A DNA stretch of 64,000 bases from Lachancea thermotolerans CBS 6340 (GCF_000142805.1 NC_013081.1:310001-374000), one strand, 5' to 3'; numbered from the stretch's first letter, positions 53,598 to 63,752 are shown. Program-made: numbers and translations. The notes: generated by a model not told the origin, from the sequence alone.

Positions 53598-53876
53598 ATG
53601 TCTACAGTTAACGTTTTGAGATACTCAGCTCTGGCTCTGGGAGCTATCATTGGATTGAAGACCGATTTGAGTCTGAAGTCCGAGGCGGCCAAGAGCTCCC
53701 AGCAGAAAGAGTACGCGGAGAAGTTGAAACTGATCGAGCAAGCCAAGGCCGAGTACGCTAGGCTGCATGCTCCAAAGCAGGTTGAGAAGCAGGCCGACAC
53801 CAAGCTGGACCTGGAGGACCCTAACCTCGACTACGGTAAGGTTATTTTGAGCGCTGTGGAATCGCTGAAGCAGTGA
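53598..53876 (+). CDS. TIM11: Tim11/Atp21, ATP synthase subunit e
   Basis: A 92-residue protein, the length of S. cerevisiae Tim11 (YDR322C-A, 96 aa). It opens MSTVNVLRYSALALG, identical to yeast over the first residues, with a single membrane span holding the GxxxG dimerisation motif GAIIG (15-19). A charged coiled coil (EYAEKLKLIEQAKAEYARLH) and the conserved end DLEDPNLDYGKVILSAVESLK follow. Subunit e sits in the mitochondrial inner membrane and drives ATP synthase dimerisation and crista shape. It is divergent from PTC7 and convergent with MRPL35. Confidence 0.96.
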   Translation: MSTVNVLRYSALALGAIIGLKTDLSLKSEAAKSSQQKEYAEKLKLIEQAKAEYARLHAPKQVEKQADTKLDLEDPNLDYGKVILSAVESLKQ

Positions 53877-54089
53877 GGAGACGGACAGCGGCAGCACGGG
53901 CATCGCGAGATTTTCATTGCTGGCTGTTTTGACGAAGCGAATATATTCTTATTCTTACGAGCAGAAAATGGATGATTTATACATGGAGAAGAGTTGGGTC
54001 GGCAGCGATAAGTACCGTTATTTAAATGAAATGGGGCTGAGATCCTTTCTATGTACAGGTTAAATGTGTGTGCGAGCGCTCGCGCGCAA

Positions 54090-55163
54090 CTAGGCTTTAC
54101 GCACACGGTGGAATACGCGACCTTCTGGCAGCCCGTATTTGGCCCTGACGTTGGTGACGTTGCTGTCCCATTCGCTCCTCCACAAGTGCGCGCCGATGGG
54201 CTGCAATTTGTGAGCGTGTACGAAGTCGCGCACGTTGAAGTTATCGCGTGCCGAAGCCGCCTCGCCGGCAGCAAGGTGCTTGGACTGTCTAAAGACCCAC
54301 ACGACAAACCTCTGGACTCCAGCATTTTTTTCGGGCACGGGTGGTAGGTATCCTGCGATGATATTGTCTGCTGTGAACTTGCGGGAATCCACGACGTTGT
54401 CGTTGTACGAGATTTTCAAGTTTGTGAGGCCGTACTGTAGCGTGGTCTTGAAAGAGTCCGACGCGATGTCCGGCTCGTCGGGGTTTAGTATGAGCACGGT
54501 ATACTCCTGGGACTCGGTGTCGACGTCATCGTACTCTTGAATCTTGATAGCGGGCGGCAGTGTTGTGGCATTGGAAGACAGCAGCTCGCCAGGTTCAACC
54601 CATTTGTTGAGACCAGTAGAAAAAGGGAAGCGCAAGTGGACCTCGGCGCGTGGCACAAGTGTAGGTAGCGTGTCTGGAATAGCAGCTAGTGTCTCAAGTC
54701 TCTGCATCAGTAGCATTTGTCCGTATGACTCCCAGTGCTGGCGCCCCAAATGCCTATAGACGGGGACGTTATAGTCGATAAACCGAGGGTTGTTTTCGAC
54801 CTTGTCACCATACTGAAAGTTGTAAAGCACTTCCGGGTTGTTCACTTCAGCCTCCACCAAGAGCTTCGTGCGCTTAGCAGGGTCCTCTTCACGCTCGAGC
54901 TCGGCATATTTCACTGCGGATCTCGACTCGAGAAAGTCGTAGCACGTCTTGAAAACCTCATCAATTTTTTCTGGCGACGAGTACTTCACTCTATTCGAGC
55001 GCCTCTTGATCGATGGCGGGCCTTGGGACGGCGTCCCCTCTAGTACGCATTTTTTTATTCTTTCGGACCCGATTGATAGAGCCTCAGGCCTGGATGTGAA
55101 TTCGGACCATATCTTTGATCCTGACCGCTTAACAACGGAGCTATGGAGGGATCTGCGCAGCAT
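54090..55163 (-). CDS. MRPL35: Mrpl35, mitochondrial large-subunit ribosomal protein mL38
   Basis: A 357-residue protein (S. cerevisiae MrpL35, YDR322W, 367 aa). The N terminus [19 protein letters not shown] is a mitochondrial presequence. The middle contains [20 protein letters not shown]. The C-terminal half is a PEBP-like fold with [19 protein letters not shown] and [20 protein letters not shown]. It is part of the 54S mitoribosomal central protuberance. It is the last gene of the chromosome VIII/IV mosaic before the synteny break. Confidence 0.95.
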   Translation of the reverse strand: MLRRSLHSSVVKRSGSKIWSEFTSRPEALSIGSERIKKCVLEGTPSQGPPSIKRRSNRVKYSSPEKIDEVFKTCYDFLESRSAVKYAELEREEDPAKRTKLLVEAEVNNPEVLYNFQYGDKVENNPRFIDYNVPVYRHLGRQHWESYGQMLLMQRLETLAAIPDTLPTLVPRAEVHLRFPFSTGLNKWVEPGELLSSNATTLPPAIKIQEYDDVDTESQEYTVLILNPDEPDIASDSFKTTLQYGLTNLKISYNDNVVDSRKFTADNIIAGYLPPVPEKNAGVQRFVVWVFRQSKHLAAGEAASARDNFNVRDFVHAHKLQPIGAHLWRSEWDSNVTNVRAKYGLPEGRVFHRVRKA

Positions 55164-56406
55164 ATCTCTTAATCAGGAGTATACGGCTCAGTGCGATACT
55201 GGAAACACGTCTGGATATGTCGATTTTGGTAAACATTTTAATTATCAAACCTGTAAATTTTTCAATTTTTTACTTACAGGTCAAACTCAATAAGATGTCA
55301 GTTTTATAACTAGCCGAGCACCAACCTGTTGAGTATCTCTCAAGGGGCCCAGATGCGAAGATATGATAGTGTCCTTGAATTGGAATTCTTTGACCTATCA
55401 ATGGTATTGTGGCAGCTCCCAAGATTCTTATTATGCTAATGCTTTTATTTAATTTGGTTCGATTGGTATAGAGTGCTTGGTAGGCGCCGGGACTTGAGTA
55501 CGCCCGTCCAATGTATCAAGCTGAGCAAGCATCAGAGCTGATATCTGTTCGCATCTATCAAAATGCCACCTTCTTTGCTTCTCAAAATTTAAACTCTAGC
55601 ACTAAATGTTCGAAAACCATTACGCAGAGTGACTCAAATGACAGCCGTATGCCGTATTGCAAATGCAAGTTTCGAGCATTGGTTTTTTTTGATAACGCCA
55701 AACTCTGCGGTTGTAGACGCCATTAATCTTAGCAAATGATTCAAGTGAGGCGGTCCCTTCAATTATTGTTGAAACTTGGCGGCGTTTGACTGGTACATGG
55801 CGCGAGGAAGTAGCCTCTAAGCACATATGCAGCTGACGCACCGTAAAACTTCTTTCAGTGTTGAGGACTAGTGGCGACTCGCGCCATTGTTTGTATTGTT
55901 TGAAACTGGCGTTGGCTGCGCTTGTGCGGACGCGCACTAAGGCGCAGCAGATTTCTTATGGGAAAGCAGTTAGTCGCGGCCTACAGATAGTAGTTTCAAC
56001 AGCATTAAGGGGTCAGTCGTTGTCAGATGAATTCATAGAGGCTGTCTGACCGCTGATGTGCTGGAAATACGGTAGTGGTGACGAGTGGAACAGTTAGAAG
56101 GATCTCGTTCTCAGCTTAAATGCTTTCCCCTGAGGCGCTGAGCCTCGCATTTTCGGTTTGCACACCCTTCTTTTCATGCAAGCTTCCACAACGGTTTAAA
56201 CGCGACAGTCATTCAAGTAAAAATTAGCCGAGCCGCACTGCTACGCGGCATAGGGCCAACAAATCTTCGCAAGGTACGGTTCTAGAAAACTTCAGGGTCT
56301 GGAGTAATTACAACTGGTTCCTTCATATCCCTTAGTCAGAATTTAAGTTGACTGAAATTTTAACACCTATCTAGCACCTAAGTCATATCAGGGACTACAC
56401 GCGAAA
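55164..56406. other. 1.24 kb spacer at the synteny breakpoint
   Basis: The largest gene-free stretch of the window, between divergently transcribed MRPL35 and the aminopeptidase gene. Short frames (for example the minus frame at 55620-55937) begin at non-ATG codons and carry no family signal. No tRNA, LTR, centromere or repeat was recognised. It could contain a replication origin, but no exact ARS consensus was confirmed. Confidence 0.5.
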
Positions 56407-59019
56407 ATGACGGAAAAGCAGACACTACCCACACACTTCCAGCCTCTGCACTATTCCATTGAGCTCGACTGTCTTGAAGCAAACGCCAAGAAGTTTAATG
56501 GCAGGGTCTCTATCGATTTCAAGGTGCGGCAAGCCTGCAATAAGGTTTACCTTAACACTAGGGACCTCGAAATAGACTCTGCGAGCATCGTTAAGAGAAC
56601 CCGTGAATTCATTGGCTTAATGGCTCAGGATTATGACCCTGTCAATGAGGTGACGGTTCTGACATTTGCTATGGAACTGCGCGATGATTTCACTTTGGTA
56701 CTCAACTACCGTGGATTAATCCAGACCAACATGACGGGCTTTTACCAATCAGAATACAGTGACGCTACTACTGGTGAGACCAAGACCATGCTCTCTACGC
56801 AGTTTGAAGCCACTGATGCCCGAAGAGCCTTTCCCTGTCTTGACGAGCCCTTACTCAAAGCTACTTTTGACGTAAGCATAACCGCTAGCTCTGAGTTGGT
56901 TGTTCTCTCAAACATGCCTTCGAGGCACACCGAGGTTTCCTCGGATGGCAAGACCACGAAACATAATTTCCACAGGACCCCTAAAATGTCTACATACCTA
57001 GTAGCTTGGGCTCTGGGCGAATTCGAATACATTGAAGGACATACAGAGAACCGTATTTACCCAGCTAACCCGGGATGTGGAGCAGAGCGCCAAAAACTCC
57101 CGATCAGAGTCTACACTTCTCAGGGTAAGTCACACCAGGGAGCGTTCGCTTTGGGAGTTGCTAGCAAAGTGATAGATTACTACTCGCGCTTATTTGACAT
57201 TCCATACCCATTACCTAAGCTGGATCTGCTTTGTGTTGAAGCTTATTCTCACAATGCGATGGAGAACTTTTCTCTGATTACGTTTAGACCAACTGCGTTA
57301 CTTCTCGAGGGTGACGTTGCTTCCGCTGACCCACTCGCGCTACAAAAGATTGCTTACGTGGTCTCGCATGAAATTGCCCATCAATGGTTTGGTAATCTTG
57401 TAACTATGAAATGGTGGGATGAACTTTGGCTCAATGAAGGTTTCGCCACCTGGGTTGGCTACCATGCCATATCCGAGTTTTTCCCCGAATGGGACGTTCC
57501 TTCTCTCGTCATGCTTGACTCGCATGAAGTTGCTCTTCAGCTGGATTCTTTGGCCGAATCCCATCCGGTTAAGGTGCATGTCAAAAATGCCAAAGACATT
57601 GACCAAGTCTTTGATGCCATTTCCTACCTTAAGGGTTGCTCTATCCTCGAGATGATAAGCGAGTATGTCGGAGTTGAGAAGTTTGTGGGCGGCGTTTCGT
57701 TGTATTTGAAGCGAAATGTGTTTTCTAATGCAACCATGGAAGACCTTTTGGGAAGCATTGGTGAAGTATGTGGATGTGACATTCTGGCTCGGCTCCAAAA
57801 TTGGATTTTAAACATAGGATTTCCGCTTCTCAAAGTTCAAACTGCAGATGCTGGCGAAGTCGAATTATGTCAAGAAAGATTCCTCTCTACTGCGGTGCAT
57901 AGTGAAGATTCGACTGTATGGTGGATCCCATTAATGACACAAGGCAATTTGCAAAACCGAAAGCTTGAACTTTGGGAGAAAAGCTCCTCATTCAAGGTTC
58001 CCGAAGAAGGTCTCTTGCATTTCAACGCCGCTGGCTTCGGATTTTATCGAGTTAGTTATGAAGATAAAAGACACCTTTACAGAATATGCGACAACCTCGA
58101 ATTTATACCATCTCGTGGAAAAATCGGGCTATTGTCTGACGTCCAGACAACCGAGTCTGCTAGCGTGCTACTTGAAGTGCTATCCTATTTTTCGCGTGCT
58201 TTAAAGCGCGAAGATGGCTACGTTTGGGTAATGGTTTACAACGTTTGTGCAAGCCTTTTGTTACTTTCCTACAAATCCAGTTCACTTGAAGCATTTAACA
58301 AAATTAAGACCTTTGTCTTGTCATTATTGGAGCCACTGATAGATGATGCTCTGGCATACTTGTGCGATCCCTCTTCTGTTTCTTCTAACCAGTCGGATGC
58401 CCATCGCTCTTCGAGGACAAGATTCTACGATCAAGCCTTACTTGTTGCGGGCGCTTTATCGCATGAGAAAGTGGTACAGAACTGTCAGGAAATCTTCAGA
58501 AGAAACTTGGTTACACCAGCCACGAGGAAAGTTGTCCTATCGACGATACTGTCTCAGCCAAAAGCGCCAGAGTGCTTATTCGATGAGGTTGCGGCTGAAC
58601 TGGATACTGCGACTTTGGCTCATAAAGAGACTGTTATTGCTGCACTCGGAAAAGTTCAAAATCCGGCCTTATTTCAAAAATCTCTTCAGCTGATATTTAG
58701 GCTGCAAAGCATGGACGTGCAGTTCTTGACCGCGGCATGGGCCACGAATCCTTTCATCTGGGAGTATGTCTGGCCATTTGTGAGAAACAACTACGATTCG
58801 ATCCACAAACACATAAGCGCTAATCCCACTGTCATTGAAAGGTTCGTCAGGAATGTGCTCAACTGCTTAGTGGGGCCTTCGCTGAAGAAAGATGTTGAAC
58901 GTTTCTTTGAAGGGAAAGATGTGGCCGCTTTTGACAGAGCTTTGCATCAGGGGCTAGAGATCATCGAAAAGAATACGCTTTACGTCAAGAAAAACTTTGA
59001 GAGCTCTGCATCTGCATAA
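56407..59019 (+). CDS. divergent M1-family metallo-aminopeptidase
   Basis: An 870-residue gluzincin aminopeptidase, similar in domain layout to yeast Aap1/Ape2 (about 856 aa in the mature core). The zinc site is complete: HEIAH with H321 and H325, general base E322, and E344 in LWLNEGFA. The family block TQFEATDARRAFPCLDEP and the catalytic-Tyr block FDAISYLKG are present. Odd is the exopeptidase motif, NAMEN (283-287) followed by F, where Aap1/Ape2 and most M1 enzymes have GAMEN followed by W. The C-terminal ERAP1-like helical domain is present but diverged. There is no signal peptide, so it is probably cytosolic. Orthology to AAP1/APE2 is uncertain; a separate M1 paralogue lost in S. cerevisiae, or a relative of Tma108, is possible. 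Confidence 0.88.
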   Translation: MTEKQTLPTHFQPLHYSIELDCLEANAKKFNGRVSIDFKVRQACNKVYLNTRDLEIDSASIVKRTREFIGLMAQDYDPVNEVTVLTFAMELRDDFTLVLNYRGLIQTNMTGFYQSEYSDATTGETKTMLSTQFEATDARRAFPCLDEPLLKATFDVSITASSELVVLSNMPSRHTEVSSDGKTTKHNFHRTPKMSTYLVAWALGEFEYIEGHTENRIYPANPGCGAERQKLPIRVYTSQGKSHQGAFALGVASKVIDYYSRLFDIPYPLPKLDLLCVEAYSHNAMENFSLITFRPTALLLEGDVASADPLALQKIAYVVSHEIAHQWFGNLVTMKWWDELWLNEGFATWVGYHAISEFFPEWDVPSLVMLDSHEVALQLDSLAESHPVKVHVKNAKDIDQVFDAISYLKGCSILEMISEYVGVEKFVGGVSLYLKRNVFSNATMEDLLGSIGEVCGCDILARLQNWILNIGFPLLKVQTADAGEVELCQERFLSTAVHSEDSTVWWIPLMTQGNLQNRKLELWEKSSSFKVPEEGLLHFNAAGFGFYRVSYEDKRHLYRICDNLEFIPSRGKIGLLSDVQTTESASVLLEVLSYFSRALKREDGYVWVMVYNVCASLLLLSYKSSSLEAFNKIKTFVLSLLEPLIDDALAYLCDPSSVSSNQSDAHRSSRTRFYDQALLVAGALSHEKVVQNCQEIFRRNLVTPATRKVVLSTILSQPKAPECLFDEVAAELDTATLAHKETVIAALGKVQNPALFQKSLQLIFRLQSMDVQFLTAAWATNPFIWEYVWPFVRNNYDSIHKHISANPTVIERFVRNVLNCLVGPSLKKDVERFFEGKDVAAFDRALHQGLEIIEKNTLYVKKNFESSASA

Positions 59020-59099
59020 CACCGTAGCATAGAAGTGGTGGAATATTTCATTTGTTTAGCGTTTTAAACTCATCTATTTTACATATCATCTCTGAAGCT

Positions 59100-60464
59100 T
59101 CAGAATATCATCCAGATAGACCCGCCCACCAGGACCGCCAGTATGACGGCAGTAATGATAGATGCACCTACCTTGTCCTTGTGCGTGATCTTTATGTCAC
59201 TCTGTAGTACATTGGTTGAAGTACTGTTCAACGCAGCCTCAGTGTCTCCCACAGAAGAACCACCATTATCAGAGGTGTAAGGTGCAGGCCTTTTGCTGTA
59301 CATCAAACTCTGAATACCCTCAAGGGCACAGGCCTGCTCACCCAGACCGTAGTAGCCATCATGGTACCCCAGCTGCCAGTTCAAGCCGCAGGTGTGGCCA
59401 TCCGTACCACCGGTGCATGATTTGGCAGCGCCTTCTGCGGATGCCTCCATAAGGGGGTCTATTGTCTCGGCAGTGTACGGCGCAAGCGACCTTGTGAGAG
59501 ACAGCATTCGGGAGAAAATACTCTTGAAAGAACGTTGGTCCTGGTTACAAGTCTTGGAGTCTTGGCAGGTGGACTCGTACATGACCTTGTCTTTGAAAAA
59601 GAACTCGGTGGATCCGCCGACAATCTGATCAAGACGGGACTTCCACACGGATGTGTCGTTTTGCGTCGCATTGTACATGTATGCAGCGCCTCCGAGCACG
59701 ATGCCCTGGTTGTAGGACCATTCGTTTTTGACTATGTCAGTACAGTTGTCGTCGATGTTGGCACCGTCATATACGTTGGCATTACCGTTCTCATTCAGTA
59801 CAACGAAGCCTACGTCGACCAGCCAGTCCCACACCGTCTCGGCCTTGGTTAGGTAGGTGTCGTTGCCCGTGTAGCGGCCAAGCCTGGCCGCGAGCTGGAA
59901 CATACACGCGTTGGAGACGGTGTTCTTGTAGTTGTAGCCCGAGTTCCACGTGAAAATCTGCCACCGCACGCCGCCGCCACAGTGCTCGCTGTCCCAACGC
60001 ATCCACATGGTGTTGAAGACGCCCTGCGCCATGGCCAGCCAACCAGGCACACCGTCCTCCGTTGGGTTGGTGAAATTTCTCTCAGCCGCGGACATCACCG
60101 TGAGGCCCCACACGCCCTGGTCATCGTTACCCTCGACCATCGACTGGTTCGAGGGCATAAAGTCGTAGTCGGGCCCCGCCTGGTGGATCATGGCGTCGTA
60201 GATGATGTCGTGGTAGGTGTCGTTTTGGCACAGGAACCAGTTTTCCAGCATGCCTCCAAACACCTCGCCGGCTTCCCACCAGTAGTATGGCTGTTGGAAC
60301 ATTCCGACGGTCCCTCCGATCCTGGTTCCTGCGTAGTAGTCCATGATACCGCCCTGGATAAGGGAGGTAGCATCACAAATGGAGCTTGAATCCGACGTAT
60401 CGAGGTCTATGCCCAAAATTGGCTGTAACAAAAGCGCGCAAAGCGCGAAAGACTGGGCTAGCAT
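59100..60464 (-). CDS. DFG5: Dfg5/Dcw1-type GPI-anchored GH76 cell-wall mannosidase
   Basis: A 454-residue protein of glycoside hydrolase family 76, matching S. cerevisiae Dfg5 (458 aa) and Dcw1 (449 aa). The signal peptide is about residues 1-18. The active-site aspartate pair is in EGNDDQGVWGL (D114, D115). Other signatures are YYWWEAGEVFGGMLENW and GLNWQLGYHDGYYGLGEQ. Many N-glycosylation sequons are present. The C terminus has a Ser/Asn-rich spacer and a hydrophobic tail (ASIITAVILAVLVGGSIWMI), a GPI signal that would be processed by Gpi8. The family transfers GPI proteins to cell-wall glucan and is essential in pairs. Context (next to BCH1 and TAF9 as in YMR236W-238W) supports the name DFG5, although it is co-orthologous to DCW1. 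Confidence 0.93.
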   Translation of the reverse strand: MLAQSFALCALLLQPILGIDLDTSDSSSICDATSLIQGGIMDYYAGTRIGGTVGMFQQPYYWWEAGEVFGGMLENWFLCQNDTYHDIIYDAMIHQAGPDYDFMPSNQSMVEGNDDQGVWGLTVMSAAERNFTNPTEDGVPGWLAMAQGVFNTMWMRWDSEHCGGGVRWQIFTWNSGYNYKNTVSNACMFQLAARLGRYTGNDTYLTKAETVWDWLVDVGFVVLNENGNANVYDGANIDDNCTDIVKNEWSYNQGIVLGGAAYMYNATQNDTSVWKSRLDQIVGGSTEFFFKDKVMYESTCQDSKTCNQDQRSFKSIFSRMLSLTRSLAPYTAETIDPLMEASAEGAAKSCTGGTDGHTCGLNWQLGYHDGYYGLGEQACALEGIQSLMYSKRPAPYTSDNGGSSVGDTEAALNSTSTNVLQSDIKITHKDKVGASIITAVILAVLVGGSIWMIF

Positions 60465-60705
60465 TAGACACGCGCGATTATGCTGCTCTCACCTGGCGAA
60501 TCACTTGCGTTATGAGCTTCTGAAGCCTTTGGTGTTTAACTTTCGCAGACCATTAAGGCTGAGATGTCTATATATAAACTATGCTAAACCTGAGCCTACA
60601 AAGTATATCCATGTTGACGAAAACGGGTCCTGTACATGTGACCGGGCGATGACATTGGTGAGAGAGAGAAAGAGAGAACGCGCGCGTAGCGCGGCGGGCC
60701 ACAGA

Positions 60706-62865
60706 TCACTTGTCGTAGCCTCCATCCGTGTAGTCCGCGTAGAATGCTAGCAGGTTGTCGTTCGCGAGCTGGACGACGGTTTCCGGGAAACGGGAGGAGA
60801 TTTCGTTCGAGAGTTTTGTGATTCCCATATCGTCGACGACCACGCTGAGGGAGTCGAGCAGGAGGATGGAGAACTCGCTGTACCAGCGGTGGTTCCAGCA
60901 GCAGATCTTGACGCAGAGGTCGATGATCTTGTTGTCGTAGTCGAGCACTGCGGCGGTGACCTGGGAGGAGGAGAGGTCGGAGTCTTTTTTCAGGCGGCTG
61001 CGCTCGTGGAGGTATATTTGGAGCAGTTTGCGACAGGACTCGGCGGAGAAGCGGTGCTGGAGGCCCGCCTCGAAGGCGGCGGCGGCCTCTTCGCGGTGGC
61101 CCAGGCGCAGGGCGCAGAGGCCCAGCAGCTCCCACTCGGTGGTGGTCTTGGAGTAGTGGGTGTTCTGGGCCTCGAAGTGGAGCTGCTCGGCCTGCCACAG
61201 AGTGTAGGCCTTGAGGTCCTCGTAGAGCACCATGAAGAGGTTGTCGAGCCAGCGCTCGCACAGGCGCTTGGTGCGGATGCCGTCGGGCTTGAGCGGGTCG
61301 CCCTCCTCGGCGGGCGGGGTGGCGGCGACTTGGTACTCCTCCTCCATGACGAAGAGCTTGGAGCGGTAGCGCAGCAGGGACTCCCAGCCGGTCTTGCGCG
61401 CGATCTCGGTCAGGAGGTGGTAGCGGGTGCGCGCGTTGGCCTTGAGCGTGGCGGCCGGCAGGTTGAGCAGCGCGGGGCTGACGGACTTGTGCTCGTTGAT
61501 GATGTCGCGGGAGTTAAGGCCCGTGACCTCGTCGAGCACCACGTCCATGGGTAGGGGCAGGTGTAGGTTGGCGGAGTCCTGGGCGACGCTGATGACGCGC
61601 TTAAAGATGTAGCGGTCGCGGTGCGGAGCGACCGGGCAGCCGTTGAGCGCGAGCAGCGCGTTCTCGATGTCGTTGAGACCCACGTAGCTCTGCACCAGCA
61701 GGTGCCAGGGCCGGAACTCGCTGGGCGCGCAGTCGACCGCGGCCTGCGCGAGCCGCTGCGCGGCCGCGTAGTCACGCTTGGCGTCCAGTAGAAACGCGGC
61801 CTGCACGCACAGCAGCTCGGAGCGGTGTGCGGTGACGACGCCGCCGTGGGCGGCGAGGTCGTCGTGGATCAGGCGCACGGCGTCGACCTCGAGGTCCGCG
61901 GCGAACAGCACGCGCGCGAGCAGCACGACGGCCTCCGGGTGGTCGCCCAGCATGCCCTCGAGCATCGCGCGGCAGCGGCGGAAGTTGCGCGTGAGCCGCG
62001 TAACGTGGAGCAGGGTCTCGCACAGGTAGTTGTTGGTGCGCGAGGCGCAGGCCACGTCGCAGGGCGCGCCGAGCGCCACGCCGCGTGCGTACAGCAGCGG
62101 GAACACGTCGATGAAGTGGTCCGCGACGTCGCCGATCTCGCCCGACAGCAGCGGGTTGAGGATGCGCGTCTCGACGACGTTGTTGACCTCGCCGTCCTCG
62201 CGGTTGTCGGCCATCATGGCGATCGCGCGCACGACGCCGCTGGCGAAGGTCTCGGCCCACACGAGCTCACGCTCGTCGGGCGCCACGGCGAGCACCTCGC
62301 CGCGCGTGTCGAGGAAGTAGGACTGCACGGCGCCCGGGATGTGCACGACGACCTCGACGTCGCACTGCCGGAACGCGTTCCACGTGGCGAACGTAATGCG
62401 CGCGACACGGTACGGCTTGTGCCGCCCGAACCACACCTGCGGCTTCTCTGCGATCGCGTCGGCCATGCCCTTGAGGAACACCGCGATGGACGTGGGGTCC
62501 GACGTGTCTGCGCCGACGCAGTAGAGAAACGTGCCGACCTCACCTTTGTGCTTGTCGTTGACGTGCAGGTCGCCGGCGGCGGCGACGGCGCTGCCGGCTG
62601 CGGGCGACGACGTGCTGGGCTCGAGCTGCATCGAGCTGCGCTTGTTGTTGTGCGCGTTGGCGCTCCCGGACGGCGTGTACTTGACGATGGACACGAGGTC
62701 CGGCGGGCCCAGGTCCTGGAACTGCGGCAGCTTGGCGCGCCGCTCTTCGATGGCGGATCCGATCTCGTCTTCACGGACTCTGCGCGGTGGTTCGATGTTA
62801 GTACGTGGGGCGGCGAGGGCGGCGGGGGACAGCGGCGGCGGCGCCGCCGCCGCGCGTGGACACAT
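60706..62865 (-). CDS. BCH1: Bch1/Bud7-type ChAPs subunit of exomer
   Basis: A 719-residue ChAPs-family protein (S. cerevisiae Bch1 724 aa, Bud7 746 aa; Bch2 and Chs6 are more distant). Family segments include FGRHKPYRVARITFATWNAF, NREDGEVNNVVETRILNPLL and EFRPWHLLVQSYVGLNDIEN, with TPR-like repeats in the middle and C terminus. Exomer binds Arf1 at the trans-Golgi and exports Chs3 and Fus1 to the plasma membrane. The Ala/Pro-rich N terminus before TNIEPPRRVREDEIG is short and low complexity. The gene is unusually GC-rich (one sampled line, 61801-61860, is 75% G+C), giving long antisense open frames that are not genes. Confidence 0.92.
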   Translation of the reverse strand: MCPRAAAAPPPLSPAALAAPRTNIEPPRRVREDEIGSAIEERRAKLPQFQDLGPPDLVSIVKYTPSGSANAHNNKRSSMQLEPSTSSPAAGSAVAAAGDLHVNDKHKGEVGTFLYCVGADTSDPTSIAVFLKGMADAIAEKPQVWFGRHKPYRVARITFATWNAFRQCDVEVVVHIPGAVQSYFLDTRGEVLAVAPDERELVWAETFASGVVRAIAMMADNREDGEVNNVVETRILNPLLSGEIGDVADHFIDVFPLLYARGVALGAPCDVACASRTNNYLCETLLHVTRLTRNFRRCRAMLEGMLGDHPEAVVLLARVLFAADLEVDAVRLIHDDLAAHGGVVTAHRSELLCVQAAFLLDAKRDYAAAQRLAQAAVDCAPSEFRPWHLLVQSYVGLNDIENALLALNGCPVAPHRDRYIFKRVISVAQDSANLHLPLPMDVVLDEVTGLNSRDIINEHKSVSPALLNLPAATLKANARTRYHLLTEIARKTGWESLLRYRSKLFVMEEEYQVAATPPAEEGDPLKPDGIRTKRLCERWLDNLFMVLYEDLKAYTLWQAEQLHFEAQNTHYSKTTTEWELLGLCALRLGHREEAAAAFEAGLQHRFSAESCRKLLQIYLHERSRLKKDSDLSSSQVTAAVLDYDNKIIDLCVKICCWNHRWYSEFSILLLDSLSVVVDDMGITKLSNEISSRFPETVVQLANDNLLAFYADYTDGGYDK

Positions 62866-63158
62866 ACTCGGGAATTGACCCCTGCGAGAGCATCATAGTG
62901 CGGTGCTTGCGTGTGGTGGGGCGGTGGTGGCGCGTAGGGCGCGGATAGGAGGCCTGGAGCGAGGTTGAAGTATGTAAAAGTTGGGCCTTGGAGGCTTCGT
63001 ACGTAGGGACATCACGAGATGAGAGGCGAGCGGCGGGCAGGGCCTCGCGCGCTGCGCGAGGGCCCTGTGAGTGTGTTGCGGATGTCCTGTGAGCCGCTCG
63101 TGGGCGTCTTGTGAGCGCGCTGCGGGGGTCTCCCTCCCGCGCGCGCGTCTCCCGCCGC

Positions 63159-63599
63159 TCAGCGCGCCGCGCCGTCGCCCACCGCGTGCCCCTGCTCGTC
63201 CCGCTCCTCCTCCAGCCGCCACTCCCGGCTAGTCAAGCAGTACTTCTCCGGCGGCAGCCGCGTCCCCCACATGTTCACCACCTGCGGCAGCGCCTTCTTG
63301 TTGCGCTCCGCGGCCAGCTGCAGCAGCAGCTCCTTGGGCGCCGTGGGCTTGAATTGGTACTGCGTGCGCGCCGCGATCGCCAGCCGAATGTCCTCCACGG
63401 ACAGCTCCGCGGCCGCGTCGCCCGCTGCGTAGTCCCCATACACCATCGCGTCCTTGAGCACGCCGCGCGTGTACCGGTGGGCAAAGTCCATGAGCTGGAG
63501 CGGGACCTGGTCCTCGTAGTGCTGGATTGCCTGCGAGGCGAGCAGGAGGTGGAGCAGTCGCACGTCGCGGGGCACCTCTTCCTGAGCGTCGTCGGTCAT
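63159..63599 (-). CDS. TAF9: Taf9, histone-fold subunit of TFIID and SAGA
   Basis: A 146-residue protein (S. cerevisiae Taf9, YMR236W, 157 aa). The histone fold covers about residues 12-90: VPRDVRLLHLLLASQAIQH, then VPLQLMDFAHRYTRGVLKDA and LSVEDIRLAIAARTQYQF. The conserved region after the fold, PPKELLLQ-like (TAPKELLLQLAAERNKKALP), is present, and the tail ends GVCLTSREW-like (KYCLTSREWRL). It pairs with Taf6 in TFIID and SAGA. It is very GC-rich like BCH1. Order and orientation TAF9-BCH1-DFG5 match S. cerevisiae chromosome XIII. Confidence 0.95.
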   Translation of the reverse strand: MTDDAQEEVPRDVRLLHLLLASQAIQHYEDQVPLQLMDFAHRYTRGVLKDAMVYGDYAAGDAAAELSVEDIRLAIAARTQYQFKPTAPKELLLQLAAERNKKALPQVVNMWGTRLPPEKYCLTSREWRLEEERDEQGHAVGDGAAR

Positions 63600-63752
63600 A
63601 TCTGTGGGAGTGCTGGGCGGCGGACAAGACAGCTGGGGAAGATTGAGCGCTGGCGGGCGAAGAAGAGGGCGATGGTGGAGTCGCTGTGGACGGCGGTCGC
63701 TGCGGACGGGACGCGAGGGTCATGATGCACGTATGTATCACTATATACGTGG

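Noticed and set aside
55620-55937. 105-codon minus-strand frame in the MRPL35-aminopeptidase gap
   Set aside because: It begins at GTG, has no domain and lacks protein-like composition.
61825-62898. 357-codon open frame antisense to BCH1
   Set aside because: The overlap is on the opposite strand of a confidently identified gene in very GC-rich DNA where stop codons are rare. The composition is low complexity and Arg/Val/Glu-rich, with no domain.
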